Assembly (NCBI GenBank): GCA_030789695.1
Contig: CM061142.1
Span: forward strand, 45,245,375 to 45,309,374
Source: Scilla litardierei
Lineage: Eukaryota; Streptophyta; Magnoliopsida; Asparagales; Asparagaceae
Direction of reading: 5' to 3'
Length of the DNA stretch: 64,000 nt
The position numbers and the translations under genes were made by a program. How positions within the stretch are numbered: position 1 is the stretch's first letter; each line of letters opens with the position of its first letter. The notes beneath the pieces are model-generated. The model was not told the origin of the DNA and did no database searches. It worked only from the letters and a program-made list of their open reading frames with translations. Below, one piece after another: positions 48,233 through 59,336 of this stretch.

Positions 48233-50329
48233 CCCCACCTATAACACTTAAAATCCCTAAAACCTAGGTCTACATAGCAATGTTTCATCTTCTTATGCAA
48301 CCGAAACCTAGGGCTCTTGGAAAACCCAACGCAGCCGCCTCACACCAACCCTTCGCCCGACCACCTCAGGCCACCGTCGGCCATCCAACCTCCGGCCTAA
48401 CTCTCCCTCGACGCCCTCCACCTCCAGCAACCTTCCCCTTGTCAACCACCATCTCCTACTCGCTTTAAAACCCGTGCAAACACCTCAAAACCCATTACAA
48501 AAACTGCCGATCACTCTCCCCTTCAAACCTCACGCCCGGCCACCGCCGTCGCCGCTGACAACCCCCACCGGCTGCCGATCACTTCCATCGATGTCTCCTA
48601 CCCACTAGTAGCCTCCCCTCGTGACAACTCTTCCTCATCCTTCTGTAAACAGCGCGCAAACGCCGTTTACACCAGATCTATCTTCCCTCGCCAAAACGTG
48701 CGGCCACCCTTGTTCGGCCACCGCCGGTGACCGTCCATGCCGCCATCCGACTCCCCTCAAGCCCCTCTATCACCTGCAAGTCTCTTTTCTCTTTCCTCTT
48801 CCCTATCTCCTCTCAAAAACACCTCTCAAACACAACAAAACTCAGTTTTTGACAGATCTACGCCATCGTCGGAAAAACCCGACGCCCACCGCTCTCCGAC
48901 TACCTCCTTCGGCCAACTCTGCCTCCCTCGGACTCCCTCGAACCCCCTATCACCTGCAACCCTCCTCCCTCTCTTCTCTCATCTCTCTCTCTCTCCTCGA
49001 AATCCCCTTGAAACCAAGCCTTAACGGCAGTTTTGGACAGACTTGCGTCTGGAACTTCGACGCCAACGCCTGGCCACCTCTGACCACCACTGGCAACCAA
49101 TCCACCACCATCAGATCTCCCTCGAACCCTTTTACCTACTGCAAGTCTCCTTTGACCCCTCTGTTCGCCGCTTTTCCGCTGTGACACATGACAACGACCC
49201 GTTGTGCAAATATGTCCTCTTCGTCTTCTCGCAGCCGCCCACCGCCGTGCGCTGATGCCGTCAGCCACCCACCTAGCCGAGCAACCCCCCATTGACCACC
49301 TTCAATCCTCGGCATCCCCTTTTGCTCCTAGGAGTTCATGCGCATCGTCGATCTCGCATGTTTCCCCCGACGTTGCCACCGTCGCGTAGATCCGTTGCGC
49401 TACCCGCAACGGGAGAGAGATCGACGCTTGCTCACTGTTCATGCATCCACCTCACTATTTGAACATGTCTCGTTGTGCTATCTACGGATGAGATGTTGCT
49501 AACAACGCAGATCCATCGTCGTTCAGACCCGACATCCGCCCTACGATCAAACGTCAAAAAGGTTAGCCCTCTAACGCGTAGTAAGAACCCACACCGTAGA
49601 GAATCAAAAACCTAATCTAAAAATCGTCAACAATAATTAAATTTCATTTCTGCTTCTTTAAAACGTTGCTAAATCTTAGACATCGATGAAGGACTTGAAT
49701 ATCTGTGCATATAGGATAGATCGTCGATTAGGCTGAACCAAAATAAAAACGTGACTTTGACTGCTAGGATAGCCCCATTGAACCTAGAAATGAACTCTAA
49801 TAGGAATGATGAAAAATGTGTCCTGACATCGTCACTCGTTTCAGACTGACCCTCGTCGATGTGCTGCTTCGACGAGACGCTCCGGACAGACGACCCACTC
49901 ACCACAGCAGGCAAGTGTGTTCACTTGCGCAGTTTCGGCCACCTTTAGGCCATTGTCTTTATTAAATTGTAATAATTAATAACAAGAGAACCAGACATGA
50001 AATGAAAGCGTCTGGGACACCCCACAACAGCCTGAACTTGATGACGAAGTCCGGGTACAATAACAACTGACACCCTAGGTTTTTATCTGTGTGTGCACGT
50101 GTGGACACCCTAGAATAACAGCTCAACTCAACTCTCTCTTAACTTTTCATGTCATGTCATTCGAGTTTGAATCGTGTAGAACAACCTTGCATTCACCTAG
50201 CAGGGTGAGTGGTCCACGTACGATCTAGTATTGTCTTGTTTTGAGCACTTGGGGTGGAGGTAGGTTGAGCGTTCCCTTGGCTTGGAGGGTTTGGCCACCC
50301 ACAAACCGAAAGACGTGAATCTCTCTTGT

Positions 50330-50680
50330 CACCCTCAGTCTTGTCTTGTCTCGAGTTGTGTACTAGGTTGAGTGTTCCTCGGTACAGACCGAAAGGCGTG
50401 AACCTTAGTGACACACATTCTTATCTTGTCTTGTCCCGTGTACTTGGGTTGAGCGTTCACTCGGTACAGACCGAAAGGCGTGAACCTTAGTGACACACAT
50501 TCTTGTCTTGTCTTGTCTCGTGTACTTAGGTTGAGCATTCCCTCGGTACAGACCAAAAGACGTGAACCTTAGTGACACACTTTCTTGTCCTGTCTTGTCC
50601 CGTGTACTTGGGTTGAGCGTTCCCTCGGTACAGACCGAAAGGTGTGAACCTTCGTGACACTCGCTTTACTTCTTGTCTTG
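50330..50680 (+). repeat. 82-bp tandem repeat array in LTR D
   Basis: The phrase GACCGAAAGGCGTGAACC or a close variant recurs at 50387, 50469, 50551 and 50633, each exactly 82 bp apart. Runs of TCTTGTCTTGTC separate them. A degenerate unit lies upstream near 50304. It is not a CRISPR: units are contiguous, without unique spacers. Confidence 0.92.
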
Positions 50681-51370
50681 TCTCGTCTAGTCCAGTCTTG
50701 TAGCCGGTAGCACACGGTACGACTACTGCTTGTACCGTTTACTTTCAATGTTGTCTTGCTTTTGCTCTTGTCTAGATAGGTCATGATGTTGCATTGTTAA
50801 AATGTAAAGAACCAGTAAAATGTTATCTTTAAATTGTTATACGCCTTGCAGTGGAGTCTTATCACGTTTACTTGCAGACTTTGCCGGACGTACAACCACT
50901 TTCTCTTGGTGTTTGTACGTCAGGTACCGATACAGAGCTAGTTGACCAGGAGCCAGTGCCAGAGGACGTGAAGCAGGAGTTCGTTGCTGACCAGGTGTAC
51001 TATCCAGTCGAGGATCAGACTTAGAGGTTCTCAGTTGCTGATTTCAGATGTTCCTGCTTTCTAGTTTGGGTGCGTAGCACCGCTTTTATTTTTTGTCTAG
51101 GTTGGGTGCGTCGAACCATTAGTTTCCTTTTCTGTAGTTGTAGCCATGCTGGGCTTTCTTTCTAGACTTGTACTTCTGGATATTTCATATTAATAAAATG
51201 AATGCATCTTTCTTTTTAGTACTTTTGTTGTTTCGAAATTTTAATCTGCAAGGACTGTTTATCTCTGGAGTACCTCACAGACGCTTATTTGGTCTGAGTT
51301 TCACAACTCCGATCCATGCGGACCTTCGTCACGTTCTCGCTCCCTTCATTTTAGGAAGCGAGGCATGACA

Positions 51371-52207
51371 TAAGCAGATGTGTTTACCACTTGGGAAGCC
51401 ATAGCAAGGGCTTTCTTGAACAAGTTCTTCTCGCCCGGAAAAACCATGAAGTATAGAAATGAAATCGCCTCATTCGGTTAGCTGGACGGGGAGAGCATAT
51501 ATGAAGCATAGGAGTGGTACAAGGAGCTCCAAAGGAGATGCCCCCACCATGGGATACCAGAGTGGTTACTAATTCAGACCTTCTATGATTGCTTAAAGAA
51601 TCAGACGAAAATATCGATTGATGCTATGGCAGGAGGAGCCATCATGATGAAGACCCCATTAGCGGCAAAGACGTTGTTGGAAGAAATGGCTCCCAACAAC
51701 TACCATTGGGGCAATAAGAGGGATTTTGCCAAGAAGGGCGGCAAGCGTGAGGTTGATGTGATTACGCTCTTTGAGAGCAAGTTCGACAGCTTAGCCCAAC
51801 AAATCTCTCAGATCAAGGTTGAATCAAATGGAGCTTCCTCTTCGCCAGTCATGGTGGCAAATTGTGATATATGTGGAGTTCAAGGGCACAAATCACTTGA
51901 ATGCCAGTTTGGAGCAGTACAAACCCAGGGCATGTCATTGGAGCAAGTGAATGCCTTGTACAATCAAAGGCCTCAAGGAAACCCTTCTTCACATACGTAT
52001 AATCCGGGGTGGCAGAACCGCCTGAATTTCTCATATAGAGGAGGGAACTTCCAAGCTACACTACCTCAGCAGATTGGGTTCCAACAACCAAGGCCAGTAG
52101 GGAATGTGCCAATACAACCACCGAAGTCTCGCTTAGAGGCTACTATTGAGGGCTTCATGGCCCAGCAGGCACAGAGGAATGATAGCTTCCAAACTGCCAT
52201 CATGTAG
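51371..52207 (+). pseudogene. Athila-like element E gag, C-terminal part with zinc knuckle
   Basis: This continues the gag split by solo LTR D: RCPHHGIPEWLLIQTFYDCL is characteristic of Athila gag. A zinc knuckle CDICGVQGHKSLEC (CX2CX4HX4C) is at 51863-51904, followed by a Gln/Pro-rich tail. In-frame TAG codons at 51479-51481, 51509-51511 and 52205-52207 sit where the family has Gln (CAG). The last separates this part from the protease region. Confidence 0.88.
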
Positions 52208-53250
52208 GGAAGTACCAAAATTGATGCTCTTACTGCCTCCAACATGATGTTGGAGACCCAATTGGCCTAGTTGGCACAGCAGGTGGGCACCATGGTAAAC
52301 AATCAAGGATCACTCCCCGCTTAGCCAGAGCAAAACCAGAGAATGATGAATGTTGTCATGCTAAGAAGCGGTAGGAAGCTAGCTGGACCCCCGGTTGGGT
52401 AACATGTCCCTGAGAAGGAGGATGATTCTAGAGAGATGAAGGTTACGGAAGATGTCGTGGAGCCGACACATGTCTATGTCCCACCGGTGCCATACCCATC
52501 AAGGTTGGCTAAAGGGAAGCTAGAGGAGATATATGGAAAAAAATTTGAGGCTCTAAAGCAGTTGAGACAAAACATTCCATTCCTGGATGCCCTGACAGAG
52601 ATCCCATCATTCGGCCAATTTCTCAAGGACGTGTTGAAAAAGAGGAAGGCTTCCACAGAGGCCCTCTCTGAGGAATGCTTCGCAATTCTGGAAAACAAGC
52701 TGCCGACAAAGCTAGATGACCCAGGGAGTTTCTTAATCTCTTGCTTGATCAAAGATATACCCATCCGTCACGCTTTATGCGACTTGGGAGCTAGTGTGAG
52801 TTTGATACCTTTGTCTATTTGCAAAAAGTTGGATATGGGAGAACCTGAGCCGACCATGATAACGCTGCAGCTCGCTGACCGATCAATCAAGTACCCAATG
52901 GGGATGATGCATGATGTTCCAGTTGAGGTAGAGGGTATCAAGATCCCTTGTGATTTCGTTGTCCTCGACATGGACGAGGATTCTAGGACGCCCATCATCT
53001 TGGGAAGGCCCTTCCTAGCCACAACAGGCACGGTCATAGATGTTAAGAATGTAAAGCTATCATTTAGCGTGGGAGACCGAAAGCTCGATTACAAGTTTTG
53101 GGAGAGCTTGAAGGCATCCTCACCCAAGGAGTGCCTCCACATTGATACGCTTTCAACGCCAAGGCCGGAGCACACTGAGAGACCCTTAAGGGAGAACCCT
53201 CAACTTCTATTTCTGAAACATCCACTAGCTTTAATCTATGCTTACCCACT
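52208..53250 (+). pseudogene. Athila-like element E protease region
   Basis: After a linker with three more stop codons at Gln positions (52268, 52322, 52400), an open frame from 52436 encodes the Athila protease. Landmarks are VPYPSRLAKGK, ALCDLGASVSLIPLSICKKL with active-site-like DLGAS at 52781-52795, and DSRTPIILGRPFLATTG. DLG in place of DTG/DSG is usual in Athila proteins. Pol is missing: element F begins at 53301 and the open frame to 53419 runs into its LTR. Confidence 0.85.
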
Positions 53251-54429
53251 CTCTCCTTTCCTAACCCTTTTTCTCTTATTCAGGGGTTGTTTAAGGCAAG
53301 TGATTGGCCCAGAATTAAACCCCAGACGATGTCGTTTTACTGCAAGCGCACGGTACATCGATGAGCGGGTATCGAACACGAGGAGGCGGTGCCACACTAC
53401 CTATCTACGTCTAGGTTGAGTTAGAGTTGCGAGTTTTATTGGTGGAGATGAATTATGGAGGGTCGTAATGGTAATGGATGCGAAGGTCGTGTCACTCAAC
53501 GTCGCAAACTGACTCCACACAGAAAAGGAATAAAATAAAGGGAAAACAAATGAGAAAAAATCACTAGGGTTATGGTATCCTCAATACTGCTTCAAGCACG
53601 GAATGAAGCTCATACGTGTCTACAGATCGAATCGTCCGATGAGCCGATAATATATTATGCTGGCTATTTCCTTCGGTGCCACTATCGTGGATCACCTAGT
53701 AAGCACTATAGGGGTGTAACAAATGACTAAGGTTGGTGCCACTATCGTGAATCAGTGCACCTAGATTGATGACGTTACAACTCTATTCGGATGTGAAGGG
53801 ACTTCTTAAGACGAGTGCCAATATCGTGGATCACTGCGTCTATAGAATTCCTGTTACTCCCGATGAAAGCAAACCACAATATAACTCTACGGCTCCCTCG
53901 ATTCCTAGCTACGTGGTAGTGGCGCCAATATCTTGGATCGCATCGATGCCACCATCGTGGATCATCTTTTACGCTACGGAATACCCTTGATTATTGGGTT
54001 TATCCTGGGATGAGTTCATCGACCACCAAGAGTTGTCAATTTAAGGGTTCTAGGATTGTCAATTCCTAGATCCAATTGTGATTGAATTCCTTCCCTATGC
54101 TAAGTTTCAACATTCAAAGAATCCCCAAATCTAGATGGGTTTGGTACCAATATCTTAGGTCACCATCCCCATCATATATGATGCCCTACCAATAAGATTC
54201 AACCTAACCCTATCAATAAAAACACTCCAACATAGCAATAGATTTGAAATCAATGAAAATATTGCTAGCATCATAGGAAAACAAGAAGAACTAAAATAGA
54301 ATTCCAAGAAATAAAAATACTTAGCTTGATACAAGAGGAGGGGCATATGTCACGGCCTAACTCCTAAAAAGAGTCTTCATAAAGCTCCAAAGAATAAGAT
54401 AGATCCCCCTCTCAATGACGGCTACAATA

Positions 54430-54443
54430 CATATATATAATCC
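54430..54443 (-). promoter_or_regulatory. element F LTR TATA box
   Basis: TTATATATATGTATTG on the minus strand. The other LTR has a TATATATATGTATTG form at about 63385-63397. Both lie downstream of the palindrome array. Confidence 0.6.
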
Positions 54444-54529
54444 CCTCAAAACCCTAGCAAATAACCCTAGAAAACCCTCTAAAAATTTGGCCTAAAATAG
54501 TTTTGGCCGCAACTTAAGTGGTTGGCCCT

Positions 54530-55010
54530 AGTTGACTCGGACCGAGTGGAATTTCTACTCGGCCGAGTGGCAGACTTCAGCACTGCATCGCCATCTTACA
54601 GAAATTACACAGATTTCATCCGACCTTCGTTCTCGATCGAGCTGCAGAGCCTCGTGCTTGGCTCAGAAAAAGTCGCTCTATCTTTTATTTAGCTCGACCG
54701 AGTATGGTAGCTACTCGGTCGAGCAACTTGGTTTGCTCGAGCGAGCTGTATAATGTTGGAAAGGTCTTGAAAATGTCGCTCTACTGTATGCTTAGCTTGA
54801 TCGAGTCGCATATCTACTCGATCGAGCTGTTGTAGTGCTCTCCTCAATGTCTAAGTGTCGAAGACGTTTATCTTTCGTGTCCTTGCTCGACCAAGCAGAC
54901 GAACCTTTTCGGTCCGAGCTTTCCTCTATTATTCAAAGTCACGCTGCTTCATTGGCCTTTGTAGCTCGGCCCGAGTGGAGCATAGACACTCGGTCAAGCT
55001 GACTGGGGAT
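54530..55010 (-). repeat. CTCGRYCGAG palindrome array in LTR F
   Basis: At least eight copies of CTCGACCGAG, CTCGGTCGAG, CTCGATCGAG or CTCGGCCGAG occur. The clearest hairpin is GCTCGACCGAGTA (54692-54704) and its exact inverse (54712-54724) with a 7-nt loop. Confidence 0.85.
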
Positions 55011-55302
55011 GCTGAAGGCTCTTGCATTATTCAGCTCTTTCTCCTATTCCTTTCTCTTCTCCTCCTACAATCTTCTTCTTCGCCTCATCAAACACCAAAT
55101 AGACCTCACCATTGATGCTCTGGAAAGCTCGGATGTGTCCATGTATCTGATTTGCTCCGAATCGCTCCAAAGTTCCTAAAATCCATAAATCTCCACGAGA
55201 ATCAAATATATCGTGAAATGCATGATAAAGTATAGAAAAGTGAACTTTGGACGATAAAAATGCTAAGAAATTATGCAGTAAAGTATTGAAAATATGGACA
55301 CA

Positions 55303-56465
55303 TCAAAATCTCCAAGCTTACCTTTTACTCGTCCTCGAGGAAGACGAATATAAAGTTCACCGGGAGGTAAAAACAATAAAAGGGAAAAGAGTTCAAAGAA
55401 GAGAAGGTCGCTAGATTATTCTTTCTGATCTCATGTTATCCACCACATGTCACAATGGCTCAGAAAATAACTCACATGCTACCACAGAAATTTCATATCT
55501 TATATAAATGAAGTACTTGAGAGTTTAAGATCGAATAAAAGGGATCTCTCTAGTATTCATACATTTGGTCTATATCCACATCTTATGTTCAATAGCATCG
55601 AATATACATAACATTGGCGACATACTTTTCAATCAAAAGATATAACTGAAGCATGGAGAATTCACACCAAGCATGCAACAAAGAATAGAATAGGAGTCAA
55701 GATATGCACATACTCATATCAAATCATAGGAAAACCACATAACTAAATTGTTTCGCCAAGTTTCAGCATTATCAAACTTTCTCGTTCATGCACAACTCCA
55801 CTCTAATGTCATGCTCACTCATGTGGTCAAAAGATTTCCCCCCAGCTTGAATTGGTCCATCACATCAAAGGAATTTTTGGTAGAATATAAATTCTTGGCT
55901 TGGTTTTCCCAAAGGTATATGAATTGGCTCCAAGTAGTGAAAATTTGAATTTTTCTTTGAATTTTGAACTTTTGCTTCTTCTTTTTCTTTTTGGATTTTT
56001 GTAGGCGCAATGGTACTTGTATTTTTGATTTTTGGCTTCTTTTTGGCTTTTTGAACTTTTTGGAGCGAATTTTGCATTTGTAGGGAACTTTTGGAAACAG
56101 ATGCGATAGAAATAGCCTTGGGGAGTAAAATCAAGTGACATGTAGAGAATTTAAGATATATGTGGAGAAGGAATAGATTTAACACTCGGTTCACTCAAAA
56201 GTGTGCACAAACAATTCAGTAAGATAATACATCAACTAAACTCATATATAGCATGTGTATTCTTAATCATCTTAACAAATAGTGAAGTCAAGCGGTAATT
56301 TTTTTCAAACACATCAAGCATGCGATAAGAATTCGAGTAATAGACAATAGCATGGCTTCAGATATGCTAGTGATGCATGAATCTTGGTGTGTATCCAATG
56401 AAGGCATACTAAACACTACTCTACACATTTAGTTTCAATAAGCTTCAAGCATTTGCACTAGAGAG
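55303..56465 (-). mobile_element. element F 3' untranslated region, part 1
   Basis: This opens with TCAAAATCTCCAAGCTTACC, a purine tract next to the LTR on the minus strand, cognate to element G at 40093. No coding is seen. The Lys-rich minus-strand frames near 55850-56190 come from AT-rich, low-complexity sequence. Confidence 0.65.
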
Positions 56466-58230
56466 TGTTGGATCCTGTGGATGGCAAACAACACTAGAAG
56501 GGGGGTTGAATAGTGTTATATAGATAAAAACTTGTTCGTTCTTTACAAATCAACACAAAACGAATCCTTCTAATGTTGCCTAAGAAACCAAGTAGAGTGA
56601 TCTACGCTTGGTTCTTAATCAACTCAATGAATCTTCAAATCAAATCAAAGATGAAATACTTCTGGTAGTCGACTCCTTATGAACAGTAGTCGACTCCCAG
56701 AGGGAATTTAAGCACAGTTTAGATAGTTAAGCACTTAATGAAGATATATGAAAATTTGCACAGAAATGTAAATACAAGGCTGATCTTTGGTAATATATTA
56801 TAGAAGAGTTACAATGATATTAAACAAAGAGTAATTGCAAGTTAAATAAGAAATGCTCGCAAAGATAAATAAACACAGAAATAGAAATCGCAGACACAAA
56901 GATTTTTATCCTGGTTCTCTACAACTTTTGGGTACGTCCAGTCCCCGACCAATCCGGTACGAGATTTCCACTATTGCCTTGGCAAATACAAGCACCTTAC
57001 TTCACTTGTTAGGATTTCCAACAACATAGTCTTGACCAAGATTTCCAACCGTAACGCCTAGACTTGTCTAGGGTTCCAACAACAACACCCTTACACCAAA
57101 GGGGTAAACTCAAAATAAAATCAATATCGAATTTAGCTTAATCAATTGGTGGAGATCGGATTTACACCCAGATTCTATAGCCAAATAGTAATAGACAAAA
57201 TTACGTGTAGTGGCTTGATAGAATAAGATTCATGATCACACAAAGATACGAATGAAGTCTTTGTGATCTAGATCTAATGTTTTTCAAAAAATCCTTTAAA
57301 TAAAATTTCAAGAGCAAATAATACGGATTTTGAAAAACAGTTAGCCAAATAAAAAGAGATTATGATCTTTAGAAAATAATAACAAAATTGCAAGATCAAG
57401 AATAAAAATCGATTTGGCTAAAAGAGAATGAGAGCTGAGAATTTCGAGAGTTTGCGCAATAGGATTTTTGAATTCAATAGTTGTTGTTTTTCTCAATGAG
57501 AATGATCCTCTATTTATAGGAGAATTCTGAGAATTCAAAATTCAAATTTCGTTGACTTTTGTCCCGAAAATCATGGGAGAAAATCACTCAAAGATATTTC
57601 AAAAATCATGTCAAAACGTCAAACTTTGACAGCTGGTAGTCGACTCCCTAGGAGTGGTAGTCGACTCCCAGTGTGTTTTAGAAATTCTTGATTCTCAGCT
57701 GGTAGTCGATTCCCTACTGTTGGTAGTCGACTCTCAGAGGAGTTTTTTCTGCGACACAGCTAGTCAATCAAGCAGCTGACTCCAGGGTGTATTGGAGTTT
57801 CACTACGGATTTATAAAACGACTAGATAAAGCTCTCAATATCTTTTCGAAAATGATTTTAAAAGATATTTAAAATGTTTTTGAAATTATTTATGTGTGTG
57901 TGATTGTCTATACGATTTGGCTTTAACAATTCCCTAAGAAAGACACAACACACTCACTATGGACTAGGACACGTTTTCGGTGGCTTGTTCAATTGATGGA
58001 GTGGATGTGAGCTTCACTTGAGCTTCTTGTTCTATTTGAGCTTTGAGCTTCACCATTGATCTTAGCAGCGTTCGTCCTTGATTGTGCTTCTTGGAGTATA
58101 CATAAAGCTTTTCATTAGTCGCACAACCTGCACACTTGATTGTAGTGCAGTTAGTACACTAAGCTTCATTTGGTGTGCTCATCATCAAAATCACTTGGGG
58201 TGGAATTCAATTTCCATCAAAGATATCATC
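56466..58230 (-). mobile_element. copia-type LTR I, right end approximate
   Basis: It starts TGTTGGATCCTGTGG. The next 30 bp (CTAGAAGGGGGGTTGAATAGTG) are the inverse of the usual copia LTR end, so it lies on the minus strand. The minus-strand TATA box CCTATAAATAG is at 57510-57520. Upstream of it are four GGTAGTCGACTCC-type motifs (57635-57735); two more lie at 56670-56700. The flank is GAGAG on the left; I could not find its partner, so the end near 58230 is a guess from the ATTTTGATGATGAGCAC phrase typical of LTR starts. Confidence 0.6.
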
Positions 58231-59336
58231 AAAAGAATATTTTTCAAGTACTTATAAAGATTAAGATTATGAAATTCTTTAAGTAGCATGGCATGGAAAA
58301 TAAGCGTTGTGAAAATGGTGAAAGCATAAGAAATTACATTATAAAGAATTCACCTAGCGAAAGAAAAGAAAAGAAAATAGAGAAACAAAAATAAAATAAA
58401 ATAAAGAAAAGAAAAACAAGCACACAATATGATGTATGAACATACATAAAAAGAAAATAAGATGGAAAAAGAAAAATGTTGCAAAATTTTGAAAAATTTG
58501 AAAAAAATCCTTAAAATAAAGTAAAAAATACAAACTAATGCAACTAAATGGCATGGAAATATACTTCCTTAAGATTAAACTATACATTGTCCTTAATGTG
58601 ATCATAATGGAAAAATATGAGGAACAATGATAAATAAGAGGGGGGTGAATGAAAAATGATGATATGGCTGACGTGAAATCCTACTGCAACTACATACACA
58701 TGCAATGATGCATGAGAGCGCCTTCCCCCAAGCTTATACCAAACAATCCTATTCAAATGACTCGATCAAAAATGTCACGCCTTCGCTAAGCAAGATGAAG
58801 TCAAACGAATAAGAAAGTAAGATTTCACTTGAACGAAATGCTCGATGGTGATGAGCAAAATGGTGGGGCATAAATAATGTGGAGAAGGCAATCAAATCAT
58901 ATAATGGGTTTGGGGTTTAAAATATTTTTGTTGCCGACATATGAGGTTGTTTTTATTCAAGATATCTAAACTAAGAAAGCAATACACTTATACAGTCCAC
59001 TCGCTGTCAAAAGGATTCGAGATTATTAAAATTAATAAAAAACTACACTACAGCTACACTACTGAATTGATACCACCTGTAGCAAAAGGCAGATCCAGTA
59101 TATTCGTCGGTGCAGGAAACTGCTCTAACTACTCCATCCGTGGCTTCGCCAGATGCGTGTCTCCATAGACTCCATCAGATTCCAGCAATGCAGCTCCTAG
59201 CATCTCTCCAAGGACTCCACATATACCCTGCAAGAGATAAGTCGCATCAATATGATGTGGATAATTTCTCCCCAAAATAAATGTATTCCAAAGAAGGTCA
59301 TCAACATACGTATTTAAAATTAAGGATGGTTGACAA
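58231..59336 (-). mobile_element. element F internal non-coding part 2
   Basis: This includes TTAAACTATACATTGTCCTTAATGTGATC (58574-58602) and CCCCCAAGCTTATACC (58725-58740), both shared with element G. The last 210 bp (59129-59341) are the C-terminal end of the acidic ORF of F. Confidence 0.6.

Larger units (their letters stand above)
47544..51370 (+). mobile_element. solo LTR D, 3827 bp
   Basis: It starts TGTAACGGTCGC and ends GAGGCATGACA, the mirror image of the B/C termini, so it lies on the plus strand. The flanks GAAGC (47539-47543) and TAAGC (51371-51375) match at 4 of 5 bases. It contains a CT microsatellite, a GC-rich Pro/Ala-coding block (48270-49560) and an 82-bp tandem array (50330-50680). 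No interior sequence is present. Open frames of up to 187 codons in the GC-rich block show no known domain. Confidence 0.88.
53301..55302 (-). mobile_element. Athila-like element F, 3' LTR, 2002 bp
   Basis: On the minus strand it starts TGTGTCCATATTTTC at 55302 and ends near TTCTGGGCCAATCA at 53301, pairing with 62270 onward. It has ACCGTGCGCTTGCAGTA near the end. CACGATAGTGG-type motifs occur at about 53679, 53739, 53819, 53935, 53950 and 54147. The minus-strand TATA box is at about 54430-54443, and a CTCGRYCGAG palindrome array (54530-55010) lies upstream of it. It lacks about 245 bp present in the other LTR near 54630. Confidence 0.9.

Noticed and set aside
48621..49184. 187-codon Pro/Ser/Leu-rich frame in LTR D
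   Set aside because: GC-rich leader-like block with open frames in several registers and no recognisable domain.
50330..50680. Possible CRISPR-like array
   Set aside because: The 82-bp units are contiguous without unique spacers, and the window is plant DNA.
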